Origin: Paracoccaceae bacterium
Lineage (GTDB): Bacteria; Pseudomonadota; Alphaproteobacteria; Rhodobacterales; Rhodobacteraceae
Assembly: GCA_028875855.1 (NCBI GenBank)
Contig: JAGWVA010000019.1
Span: 1-59,111, forward strand
Direction of reading: 5' to 3'
Length of the DNA stretch: 59,111 nucleotides
The position numbers were made by a program, and so were the translations under genes. The notes under the pieces were generated by a model. It did no database searches, was not told the origin of the DNA, and saw only the letters and a list, made by a program, of their open reading frames with translations. This document shows, piece by piece, positions 23,319 through 31,905 of the stretch (position 1 is its first letter; every line of letters starts with the position of its first letter).

Positions 23319-26092
23319 TGACGGGCGAAACGAAGGTTGCGGGATCGGTGGCAGAGGTCATCGGCGAATTCCCGACATCGGCCACGCAGCGGCGCTGCTG
23401 GTTTCTGGATCAGGTCACGCCGGGCAATCCCGCCCTAAACGTTGCCGTGCGGTGGGAACTGCGCGGCAAGGTCTCGGCGTCAAGCGTGGAACGCGCGTTT
23501 CGCCATGTGATCGACCGGCACGAAATCCTGCGCACGCGCCTTGTCGCGCGCGAAGGGATGCCCGTGCAGGAAGTGGTCAGCCATGTCGATTTCAAGCTCG
23601 GGCTGATCGACATCGCCGCGACCCCGGAAACCGACCATGCCGAGCGTCTCGACGTCATCGCGCATGAGAATGCCGCGCAGCCCTTCGATCTGACGAAGCC
23701 CGGCCTGATCCGGGCTACGCTCGTCCGCTTTGCTCCCGACCGGGCCATGCTGCTGATCGTGGCGCATCAAAGCTGCTTCGACGGCTTCTCGATCGGTGTG
23801 CTCGGGGAAGAGATCGGGACCGCCACCGCCGCCTTCGAGGCCGGACGGCAGCCGGACCTGCCGGACCTCGCCCTGCAATACGGCGACTTCTGCCTTTGGC
23901 AGCAGGAATACCTTGCCAGCGGCGTGCTGGAGGAGGAAACCGCCTATTGGACGGAGACGCTCCGCAACGCGCCCTATTTCGAGGTCGATCCCGACAAGCC
24001 GCGCCCGGCCAACCGCGGCACGGCCGTGGCGCAGGCCGACCTCCGGCTTGCCCCCGAATTTCACGACCGGCTCGCCGCCGCCGCCAAGGCGCAGGGCGTG
24101 TCGCCCTTCACCTACGGCAGCGCGCTCGTCTCTGCCTGCCTGCACCGGCTGACCGGGGCGGGCGAGGTGCTGATGGGCACGCAGGTGGCCGGCCGGACCG
24201 AAGTGGACCTTGAGCCGCTGATCGGCGTCTTCATCAACAACCTCGTGCTGCGGTTCCAGACGGCGGCCGAAACGCCGTTCGCGGATCACCTGAAACAGGC
24301 CCGCCATGTGGTCGAGGGGGCGCTGAGCCACCAGAGCCTGCCGTTCAACATGCTTGTGGAACGGCTGAACCCGGTGCGCGACGCCTCGCGCAATCCGCTG
24401 ATCTCGGTCAACTTCCTGCTTCAGCATGTGTTCCTGAAGGGCAAGCGCTACGGCACGTTCGATCTGATCTCGGTGCCGTCCCACGCCCCGGGCGCGGTCT
24501 ATGATCTCAGCTTCATCGTGATCGGCCGCCCCGAGACGGGGTGGAAGATCAGCTGCGAATACGCGACCGAGCTGTTCGAGCGCGACACCATCGATCGGCT
24601 GCTGGCGATGATGCGCGACGGCTTCGACCGTGTGATGGATCAGCCGGACCTGCGGCTGGGCGATCTGCCGATGGACCCGCAACTGGCAGCGCGGCAGGAT
24701 CAGGGCACCCGCGCCCTCAAACGGATCGAGGAAGCCATCGCGGCCCATCCGCAGGTGCGCGAGGCGGCGGCCATCCGGGCGGGCAGCGGCTTTTACGCCT
24801 TCGCCGTCCCCGGGGCGGCGGGCGTCACGCCTCTGGAAACCATGCCCGGCCTCCTGATGGACTTCGCCGCGCGCCGGCTTTCGCCCAGCGAGATGCCGAT
24901 GGGGATCAGCATCCTTGCCGATTTCCCGCGCAGCTCACGCGGGGCGATCAACCGCGCGGCCCTGAGCCTGCCGCCTTCCGCGACCGCGCGCGCCACGGGG
25001 CGTCAGCTTCCCCCGGACCCGCAGATCGAAGCGCGGCTGGCCGAGCACTGGAAGGACATCCTGACGATCACCGATGTCCCGCCCCATGCCACCTTCTTCG
25101 AGCTGGGCGGGCATTCCCTGCTGGCGGTCCGCCTGCTGACCCGCATCCGTCAGGACTGGGGGTTGGAACTGGGCGTGGCGACGATCTACGAACACGCGAC
25201 CCTTCCCGCGCTCGCGCGGCTCGTCAGCGAACAGACGGCGGGCCGCACGGAACCCGTGGAAGACGACTGGCGCATCCTGCCGCTCGTTCGCGGCGACACG
25301 GGCCTGCCGATCCTGTCGATCAACGACGTGGGCGTGACCCTTGCTACCGTGACCCGCATGGCTGCACCCCACCCGGCCACCTGCATCCGCCTGTTCGATG
25401 GCAAGCGCGGCATCGATCAAGGCGAACGGTCGTTCGAGGAGATCGGCGCGGAATATGCCAAGGTGGTCCGCAAGGCGCGGCCTGACGGGCCGTATATCCT
25501 CTATGGCAACTGCGTGCACGGCAATGTCGCGGTCGAGACCGCCCGGCACCTGCAGGAAACCGGCGCGGAGATTGCCGCCGTCGTCCTGAAGGACGTGTGG
25601 GAGCCGGGCTACGTCGAACGGCTCAAGGCCAGCCGCAAGCACCGCTGGCTGGAACGCGTTCATGCCTTCCGCAACCGCCTTCGCCTCGTTCGGGCGGGAC
25701 ACATGAGCCTTGCCGCGATGCTGGGCAGCTACCGCCTTGTCCGGGCCAGCGGAGTGCTGAACCTTGCGCGTGCGATCGGACTGATCGACCGGGTCAAGGG
25801 GCTGGACGTGACCGAGGAACAGGAGGGCTTCGTGGCCTACCTCGCCCGCGCCCGCGACCGTTATCGCCCCCGCCCCGTGACCTTTCCCGTGTTGCATGTC
25901 GTCACGAAGATCACCCCGCAGGGCAAGGCCTTCGCGCCTTCGATCGGCTGGGAAAAGGTCGTGACGGGCCGGCTGAAGACCGTCCATCTGGACGACGTGC
26001 GGGTCCGTCAGGGCAAGGAGATCGGGACGGCGGACCTCGCGGTCGAGATCGACCGGTTCCTTGCCGAGATCGGGCAGGACGGACGCGCCTAG
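23318..26092 (+). CDS. Terminal NRPS protein: C, A remnant, PCP, thioesterase
   Basis: 924 residues, numbered from the ATG at 23318 that overlaps the stop of the megasynthetase; certainly its partner. Condensation domain ~18-450 (SATQRRCWFLDQ, RHEILRTR), but the active-site motif is HQSCFDG at 150-156, so the catalytic second His of HHxxxDG is Gln151. Residues ~465-552 resemble only the C-terminal subdomain of an adenylation domain; the ATP-binding core is absent and the usual A10 Lys is missing (RGAINR). PCP ~570-635 carries Ppant Ser600 (FFELGGHSLLA). The alpha/beta-hydrolase thioesterase ~650-915 has the elbow GNCVHG with Cys732 in place of Ser, probably with Asp759 and His890. It would release the chain. 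The frame is continuous, so the deletion is not a frameshift. Confidence 0.9.
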   Translation: MTGETKVAGSVAEVIGEFPTSATQRRCWFLDQVTPGNPALNVAVRWELRGKVSASSVERAFRHVIDRHEILRTRLVAREGMPVQEVVSHVDFKLGLIDIAATPETDHAERLDVIAHENAAQPFDLTKPGLIRATLVRFAPDRAMLLIVAHQSCFDGFSIGVLGEEIGTATAAFEAGRQPDLPDLALQYGDFCLWQQEYLASGVLEEETAYWTETLRNAPYFEVDPDKPRPANRGTAVAQADLRLAPEFHDRLAAAAKAQGVSPFTYGSALVSACLHRLTGAGEVLMGTQVAGRTEVDLEPLIGVFINNLVLRFQTAAETPFADHLKQARHVVEGALSHQSLPFNMLVERLNPVRDASRNPLISVNFLLQHVFLKGKRYGTFDLISVPSHAPGAVYDLSFIVIGRPETGWKISCEYATELFERDTIDRLLAMMRDGFDRVMDQPDLRLGDLPMDPQLAARQDQGTRALKRIEEAIAAHPQVREAAAIRAGSGFYAFAVPGAAGVTPLETMPGLLMDFAARRLSPSEMPMGISILADFPRSSRGAINRAALSLPPSATARATGRQLPPDPQIEARLAEHWKDILTITDVPPHATFFELGGHSLLAVRLLTRIRQDWGLELGVATIYEHATLPALARLVSEQTAGRTEPVEDDWRILPLVRGDTGLPILSINDVGVTLATVTRMAAPHPATCIRLFDGKRGIDQGERSFEEIGAEYAKVVRKARPDGPYILYGNCVHGNVAVETARHLQETGAEIAAVVLKDVWEPGYVERLKASRKHRWLERVHAFRNRLRLVRAGHMSLAAMLGSYRLVRASGVLNLARAIGLIDRVKGLDVTEEQEGFVAYLARARDRYRPRPVTFPVLHVVTKITPQGKAFAPSIGWEKVVTGRLKTVHLDDVRVRQGKEIGTADLAVEIDRFLAEIGQDGRA

Positions 26093-26761
26093 TCAGTCCG
26101 GCAGCGGCATCGCCCCCTCGCGCAGGCGCAGTTCCACGGGCGCGCCTGCGCCGATCATCGCCACGGCCCCGGCCATCCGGGGACCGAGCGGCAGATCTGC
26201 CAGCGTCCAGTCGCGCGGATCGCCTCCCTCCATCCGGTTCAGGGCGGCGATCTCGGTCAGAGTGACGTCGAAACTGTCCAGAGGATGGGAAAGCCCCGTG
26301 CCCAGGGCCTTCACCACGGCCTCCTTCCGGGTCCAGAGACGAAAGAAGCCGGTGGGCCAGTCGGTGATCGGCAGCCTTCTCAGCGCGGCCTGTTCGGCGG
26401 GCGAGAAGAAGCGCCGCGCCACGGCGGTTTCCACCGGGCGATGGGCTTCCAGATCGACGCCGAGCGGATGCGCCGGTGTCACGCCAAGCAGCGCCCAATC
26501 CCCGGAATGGGACAGGTTGAAGGATGGCCCGCCCGGCAGGAAGGGCTTGCCTGCCGCGTCCTGCCGGAAGGTCAGGCACGCGGGATCGCGATCCATCACC
26601 AGACCCAGCACCCGGCGCAATCCGGCACGGGCGGCCCGAAAGGCCATACGATCCCGGGCATGGACGTAGCGGCCCGCGCGGGCTTCCTCGTCCTCGCTGA
26701 GGCAGCCTGCCGGCGTCTGGCGATCCAGCCGCCACAGCCAGAGATCGACTGTCACCGACAT
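26093..26761 (-). CDS. Sfp-type 4'-phosphopantetheinyl transferase
   Basis: Transfers phosphopantetheine from CoA to the serine of carrier domains, here most likely the four carriers of the adjacent assembly line. The 222-residue length fits the Sfp group, with FNLSHSGDWALLGV, the Mg-binding GVDLEAHRP, and the WxxKEAxxK signature as WTRKEAVVKALG. Its stop codon abuts the stop of the thioesterase gene (0 nt between convergent genes), and its start is 5 nt after the stop of the upstream GT4 gene, so it probably shares a transcript with the wzc-GT4 operon. That links carrier activation to the polysaccharide genes. Confidence 0.93.
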   Translation of the reverse strand: MSVTVDLWLWRLDRQTPAGCLSEDEEARAGRYVHARDRMAFRAARAGLRRVLGLVMDRDPACLTFRQDAAGKPFLPGGPSFNLSHSGDWALLGVTPAHPLGVDLEAHRPVETAVARRFFSPAEQAALRRLPITDWPTGFFRLWTRKEAVVKALGTGLSHPLDSFDVTLTEIAALNRMEGGDPRDWTLADLPLGPRMAGAVAMIGAGAPVELRLREGAMPLPD

Positions 26762-26766
26762 GGCGA

Positions 26767-27945
26767 TCAGGCCATCAGGCGGGCCGCGCTCGTCCCCACG
26801 CCCAGCCGCGAAAGGCTGGCGGAGATGCCACGGCGAAAGGCGGCCTCGTCAAAGCTGTGCGCGTGGCGGACGAGGTCGGCGGGGGACATGGCTGTCGCGC
26901 CAAGGGACTCGAACCGTTCGACGGCATCCATCAGGGCTTCGACGCTCTGGTCGTGGAAGAACAGCCCCGTGCGGCCCTCGATCACCGTATCCAGAACCCC
27001 GCCCCGGCCATAGGCGATGACCGGACGGCCGGAGGCCATCGCCTCGACCGGAACGATGCCGAAATCCTCTTCGCCCGGGAAGATCAGCGCCTTGCAGCGC
27101 GCGAGATGGGCCCTGAGCACGTCGAAAGGCACCTGCCCGAGAAAACGCACGTTGTCCGGCGCGCCAGCGGCAAGCCGCTTGACCGTCTTGCCCGGCCCGC
27201 CAATCACCACCAGCGGCTTCTTCAGCCGCCGAAAGGCCTCGATCGCCAGATCGGGGCGCTTGTAGGGGGCCAGCTCCCCGGCCCAAAGGTAGAAATCGCC
27301 CAGTTCGGCCGTCGGCACGGGGGCGAAATCGCCCACCGCGACGGGCGGGTGGACGATGTCGGCGTCGCGGCGCCAATACTTGCGGATGCGGTTGGCGACA
27401 TGGCTCGAATTGGCGGCAAAGCCATCCACGCGGCTGGCGCTTGCCACGTCCCACTGGCGCAGGCGATGGGCGAGCCCCGGCATCATTGCGCGCGACACGA
27501 AGCCCGCCGTCTCGCGATAGACGTGATATTGGTCCCACAGATAGCGCATCGGCGAATGGCAATAGCACAGGTGCGGCGCTTCGGGCGGGGCGATCACGCC
27601 CTTGGCCGGGCCCGCCTCGCTCGAGATCACCAGATCGTAGCCGGTCAGATCCAGTTCCTCGAGGGCGCGGGGCATGAAGGGCAGGTATTTCTGGTAGAGC
27701 CGCGGCGCGAAAGGCAGCCGCGCGACCGAGGTCGTGACGATCCGATGCGCGTTGATGACCGGGCTCACGCGTCCCGGCACATGGACATGAGTGAAGATGT
27801 CCGCCTCGGGGAACATTCGGCAGAGCGCTTCCAGCACCTTCTCGCCGCCCCGCATCCCCACAAGCCAGTAGTGGATGATCGCCACACGGCGCGGGCCTTT
27901 TCCAAGGCGCGGCAGGACAAGGGGGGCCTCAGCTCGAATATTCAT
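26767..27945 (-). CDS. Family 4 glycosyltransferase (GT-B)
   Basis: A 392-residue retaining GT-B enzyme. The C-terminal domain has the sugar-nucleotide site EEDFGIVPVEAMASGRPVIA and the phosphate-contacting VIGGPGKTVKRL. The N-terminal domain has a glycine-rich HYWLVGMRGGEKV loop. It probably adds a sugar to the lipid-linked repeat unit in the cytoplasm. The ATG at 27943-27945 lies inside the 3' end of wzc (17-nt overlap), indicating translational coupling. It precedes the PPTase gene on the same strand. Confidence 0.9.
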   Translation of the reverse strand: MNIRAEAPLVLPRLGKGPRRVAIIHYWLVGMRGGEKVLEALCRMFPEADIFTHVHVPGRVSPVINAHRIVTTSVARLPFAPRLYQKYLPFMPRALEELDLTGYDLVISSEAGPAKGVIAPPEAPHLCYCHSPMRYLWDQYHVYRETAGFVSRAMMPGLAHRLRQWDVASASRVDGFAANSSHVANRIRKYWRRDADIVHPPVAVGDFAPVPTAELGDFYLWAGELAPYKRPDLAIEAFRRLKKPLVVIGGPGKTVKRLAAGAPDNVRFLGQVPFDVLRAHLARCKALIFPGEEDFGIVPVEAMASGRPVIAYGRGGVLDTVIEGRTGLFFHDQSVEALMDAVERFESLGATAMSPADLVRHAHSFDEAAFRRGISASLSRLGVGTSAARLMA

Positions 27946-30127
27946 AGCTGCCCGCGTAATTCTCGACCCCGGCCTGCGGATCGACATGGGTGAGGACAAG
28001 ACCCCCGATCATGGCGCCTGCCCCCGTGAGCTGCGCCAGACCCTTCGCCACCGCGTCCCGCGGGGTCGAATGCCAGCGGACGATATAGACGCATTCGTCC
28101 ACCGCCTGACCGAGGATGGTCGCATCCGCCACGGCCAGCGATGCCGGGGCATCCACGAGCACCAGATCATAGACCGACTTGAGCGAGGCGATGAGCGGGC
28201 GCAGCCATGCCACGTCCAGCGTGTCCGCCGCCTTGGGTTGCGGCCGGGCCGGGCCAAGGATGTCGAACCCGGCCTTCGGCTCGCGGTAGATCGCATCGGT
28301 CAGCGGGCAGCGGTCGGCAAGGAAATCGACGAAATCGCTGCCCATCTTGCGGTCGAGCACGTCGCAGATGCCGGGGCGACGCAGATCGGCATCGACCACG
28401 ATCACCTTCTTGCCCACCGCCGCCGCCATTCGCGCAAGCGCAAGCGTCGTGGTGGTCTTGCCCTCGTCGGGCACCGAGGAACAGACCAGCACCGACCGCG
28501 CCGCCGTCTTGCCGTCCTTCACCAGAAGCCCGGTGCGCACCTGCCTGATGCGTTCGGCATACATGCCGTGGGGCCGTTCCTCGAGTTCCGCCCAGAGATC
28601 GGCGGGGGTCTTCCAGTCCCCGGCCGGCACCGAGGCAAGCACCGGAAGCCCCGTATCCGCCTCAAGTTCGGAGGCGCGCGAGTAACTGGGAGAGGTCATT
28701 TCCTGGAACAGCAGGATGCCGAAACCGACCGTCAGGCCGCCGAGAAGACCGATGATCGCCATCAGCTTGGTCTTGGGCGACGACGGCACGGTCGGAACGG
28801 TGGCCTGCTCGATCACCCGCGACATCGGCTGCTGCATCTCGGCCTCGGTGCGCGCCTCGTTCACACGGGCAAGGAGGTCGTCATAGGCCTTCTGCGCGGA
28901 ATCGGCGACGCGCTGCAACTGGCGCAGGCCGATGGTGTTCTGCGACAGGACGACCGCGCGCTTTTCCAGCGCCGAGATGCTGTCCTGCATCGTCTGTTCG
29001 CGCAGTTCCGCCTGTGCGAGGGCGCTTTGCTTCTGGTCGTAGATCTTCTGGACCTCGGCGGCGATGTCGGTCTTCACGCCCTTGATCTCGCCGGCCAGCC
29101 TCACCCGTTCGGGATGCTGGGGTCCGTAGTTCTGCGCCCAGATCATGTCCTGCCGTTGCAGGTCCATCAGCTTGACGTTCAGCGACTCGAGCGTGGGCGA
29201 CGTGACAAGGTTGCTGACGGCGCCGACGCCATCCTTGGCCCTGACTTCCTTCAGCCGGTTGAACGCCGCCTCGGCCGAGATGCGATCCGCCCGCGCCATG
29301 ACAAGCTGGTTGTTCAGGTCGGAAAGCTGCTGCGTGGCCGCGCCAAGCGACCCGCCGTCCGAAATCAGATGCGCCGCACGGAACTGGTCCACGGCGGTCT
29401 CGGCCTTCTCGACCGCGGTCCGCATCGTGTCGAGCCGCTGTTGCAGCCCCTTGGTCGCCTCGTCCGCCATCTGGCGGCGGCCTTGCACCTGGCTCACGAC
29501 GAATTCGGCGGCCAGCGCATTGGCGATCGTCGTGGCAAGAACCCGGTTCGGATTGGTCACCGCGATGTCGATCACGTTGGACTGCACCTCGCGCGAGACC
29601 CGCAGGTCCTTCATGATGGCAAAGGTCAGCCGCTGCATCTTCGCCTGCTCGGGCGTCAGGAGGGCCGGCCCCGTATGCCGCGCGGCAAAGACCGACCGGA
29701 TCGCGTCGATCGCACCGCCCACCAGCGAGCGCGGCTGCGACGCCGGATCGAGCGCGTCGAGCTTGTCCATCCCGATGCGGTTGATCGCCTGCCCGATCAG
29801 CACGTTCGACTCGATCACCGACACGACGCTGTTCACGGCCTGATCCGTCACCGCCATGCCGGGCACGATCTGGGTCTGGCTCTGGGTCTGCGGCAGCCGC
29901 GCCTCGATCACGATCTTCGAGATGCTGGTGTATTTCGACGTCATCAGCATGGTCGCCGTCAGCGCAAGGGCAAGCCCGACACCCATGCCGTAAAGCACGA
30001 CCTTGCGCCGCCGCCAGATCAGGCCGAACAGTCCGCGCACATCGACCCGGTCCGGCTGCGCCGCACTGGACGGCCGCCCACGTCCGAGGTGGGACACCGG
30101 CTCAAAAGGCGGCAATCTGCTGTTCAC
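27929..30127 (-). CDS. Wzc/ExoP-type polysaccharide copolymerase and tyrosine autokinase
   Basis: 732 residues from a GTG at 30125-30127 (GAAGGG upstream). It has an N-terminal Wzz domain with first membrane helix (VVLYGMGVGLALALTATMLM), a long periplasmic coiled-coil region, a second helix (IIGLLGGLTVGFGILLF), then a cytoplasmic BY-kinase: Walker A SSVPDEGKTTTT near residue 555, Walker A' VIVVDADLRRP, Walker B LVLVDAPA. The C-terminal tyrosine cluster is short, three Tyr in the last 11 residues (ENYAGSYEYSS). These proteins set chain length and drive export of surface polysaccharide by cycles of phosphorylation. The start is uncertain because the open frame runs on upstream. Confidence 0.9.
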   Translation of the reverse strand: MNSRLPPFEPVSHLGRGRPSSAAQPDRVDVRGLFGLIWRRRKVVLYGMGVGLALALTATMLMTSKYTSISKIVIEARLPQTQSQTQIVPGMAVTDQAVNSVVSVIESNVLIGQAINRIGMDKLDALDPASQPRSLVGGAIDAIRSVFAARHTGPALLTPEQAKMQRLTFAIMKDLRVSREVQSNVIDIAVTNPNRVLATTIANALAAEFVVSQVQGRRQMADEATKGLQQRLDTMRTAVEKAETAVDQFRAAHLISDGGSLGAATQQLSDLNNQLVMARADRISAEAAFNRLKEVRAKDGVGAVSNLVTSPTLESLNVKLMDLQRQDMIWAQNYGPQHPERVRLAGEIKGVKTDIAAEVQKIYDQKQSALAQAELREQTMQDSISALEKRAVVLSQNTIGLRQLQRVADSAQKAYDDLLARVNEARTEAEMQQPMSRVIEQATVPTVPSSPKTKLMAIIGLLGGLTVGFGILLFQEMTSPSYSRASELEADTGLPVLASVPAGDWKTPADLWAELEERPHGMYAERIRQVRTGLLVKDGKTAARSVLVCSSVPDEGKTTTTLALARMAAAVGKKVIVVDADLRRPGICDVLDRKMGSDFVDFLADRCPLTDAIYREPKAGFDILGPARPQPKAADTLDVAWLRPLIASLKSVYDLVLVDAPASLAVADATILGQAVDECVYIVRWHSTPRDAVAKGLAQLTGAGAMIGGLVLTHVDPQAGVENYAGSYEYSS

Positions 30128-30489
30128 CCGGTCAACCCTTCGTCGCCCATCCGGACATCCCGCCGACGACCCGCCGGAGACATGCCTCCCACCACCTAAA
30201 CTGCACTGGTCGCACCTTGATGGGGCCGTTCGGGGGCCAAGGTCAAACAATGGCCATCCTGAACAATCTTCCGAATATTTTCTGCAAACAATCCGGACCG
30301 AGGGGCCGCATTGGACCCTATCCCGGAACGAACCGGGGGGTGCCAAGTCCCCGGGGCCGCGGCGATTCTGCCGGCCGGGACGGCCTCAGGATGCGGGTTG
30401 ACGCAATCCGGCGCGCGCGCTCATATTGAGCGGATTTTCGTTCCGGCAAGACATGTTCGACCGGCTCCAATCGGAAAAGACGGCTCACG
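30128..30489. promoter_or_regulatory. Divergent intergenic region between wzc and the Wzy-like gene
   Basis: 362 nt without a supported gene. The middle (30240-30300) is AT-rich and contains an inverted repeat GGCCA-N11-TGGCC (30235-30255) followed by AATATTTTCTGCAAACAATC. It should carry promoters for both divergent polysaccharide units. No terminator or known RNA motif was recognised. Confidence 0.45.
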
Positions 30490-31872
30490 ATGCAGGTATT
30501 GCCGAGTACGGTTCTTGCGGTCTTGCTGATCCTTGTCTTCGTGCTGCGGGGCCCCTACCGCGCCCTGCCGTTCCTGATGGCCTCGACCCCGTTCGGCGTC
30601 ACGGCGGCCTTCAACCTGCCCGCGCTTGGCGGGGCGTCGATCATGATCACGGACATCGGCGTGGCCTTTGCCTTTGCCCTGTTCCTGTTGCAGCGCGACG
30701 CGGCGGGCCGGGGGCTCGGGACCTTGCGCCCGTTCCAGCCGGGGTTCTTTCTGGGCCTTGCGCTGGTGCTGGCCACTGTCTCGGCGATCGTGTTTCCGCG
30801 GTTCTTCGCCAATCAGACCGAGGTCTTCGGCCTTGCGCATTCGACCGACAGCGACGTGATCATCCTGATCCCGCTGCATGCCACGAACGGCAACATCACG
30901 CAGCTCTTCCGCCTTTACCTCGACGTGATCGCCTTTCTCGTTTACGCCACGCTGCTGCGCGAAAGGCCGGACCCGCGGCTTGTCATCGTGTCGCTGGCCG
31001 CCGCTTCGATCCTGAATTTCGCGCTTGGCTGGCTCGACATCCTCGCAGGGACGTCGGGGGCGAACGTGGTGATGGAGCTGATCCGGACCGCGAACTATTC
31101 GATCATCAAGAACGCGACCATGGGCGGGCTGAAGCGCATGATCGGCGGCTTCTCGGAAGCCTCGTCCTTCGGATATTACACGCTGGGGCTTTTCGGGTTC
31201 TGGCTGCAATACTGGCTCAGCGGCGGGCGATGGCGCTGGACGGGCTGGGTGCTGGCGGGCACGACCCTTCTCGTGCTGCGCTCCACCTCGTCGTCGGCCT
31301 ATGTGGCGCTGGTGATCCTGCTGGTCCTCATCGGCGCGGTCGCACTCATGCGCAGTCTGGGGCGGACCGTGGACCGGCGTCTGATGAGCCTGATCCTGTG
31401 GGGGGTCTTCACCCTGTGGCTGGCGCTTCTGGTGCTGGGAACGGCCTACCTGCTGTCCGACCCCGTGCAGGCCTTCTTCAACCGGACGCTGTTCAACAAG
31501 CTCAGCAGTTCTTCCGGGGTGGAGCGGATGAGCTGGAACATCCAGGCGCTGGAGAATTTCCTCGATACCGCGATGGTCGGAACCGGGATCGGCAGCATGC
31601 GCGCCTCGAACTGGCTTCTGGCCTGCCTTGGCAGCATCGGGCTTCTGGGCACGGGCCTGCTGCTGGCTTTCCTCGGGCGGCTGTTCGTCGCGCCGGGCGC
31701 GTCGGACGACAGCGAGACGACCGCCGTGATCGAGGGGTTGAAGGCGGCCTGCCTTGCCACGCTGATCTCGGCGCTGCTGATCGTGCCGACCCCCGACCTC
31801 GGGGTGCCCTTCTTCCTGTTCGCGGGTCTGCTCGTGGGCCTGTCGCGCAGCACCGAAGTCGGCAGCGTCTGA
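30490..31872 (+). CDS. O-antigen ligase/Wzy-like polysaccharide polymerase membrane protein
   Basis: A 460-residue protein with about ten to twelve hydrophobic segments and a large soluble loop in the second half (around PVQAFFNRTLFNKLSSSSG, then VGTGIGSMRASNW), the layout of the Wzy/WaaL superfamily. Such proteins join lipid-linked oligosaccharides in the periplasm, either polymerising repeat units or ligating chains; sequence alone does not separate the two. In this locus, with a flippase, a copolymerase and a priming transferase, polymerase is more likely. ATG at 30490, with GGAAAAG about 10 nt upstream. Confidence 0.78.
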   Translation: MQVLPSTVLAVLLILVFVLRGPYRALPFLMASTPFGVTAAFNLPALGGASIMITDIGVAFAFALFLLQRDAAGRGLGTLRPFQPGFFLGLALVLATVSAIVFPRFFANQTEVFGLAHSTDSDVIILIPLHATNGNITQLFRLYLDVIAFLVYATLLRERPDPRLVIVSLAAASILNFALGWLDILAGTSGANVVMELIRTANYSIIKNATMGGLKRMIGGFSEASSFGYYTLGLFGFWLQYWLSGGRWRWTGWVLAGTTLLVLRSTSSSAYVALVILLVLIGAVALMRSLGRTVDRRLMSLILWGVFTLWLALLVLGTAYLLSDPVQAFFNRTLFNKLSSSSGVERMSWNIQALENFLDTAMVGTGIGSMRASNWLLACLGSIGLLGTGLLLAFLGRLFVAPGASDDSETTAVIEGLKAACLATLISALLIVPTPDLGVPFFLFAGLLVGLSRSTEVGSV

Positions 31873-31905
31873 CCGGGAGCGTCTGACCGGTGCCGGGCGA
31901 TCCGG

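Noticed and set aside
24650-25020. Frameshift or assembly gap explaining the missing A core in the terminal protein
   Set aside because: The frame is continuous from the C domain through the remnant to the PCP, and no A-core sequence is found in other frames nearby.
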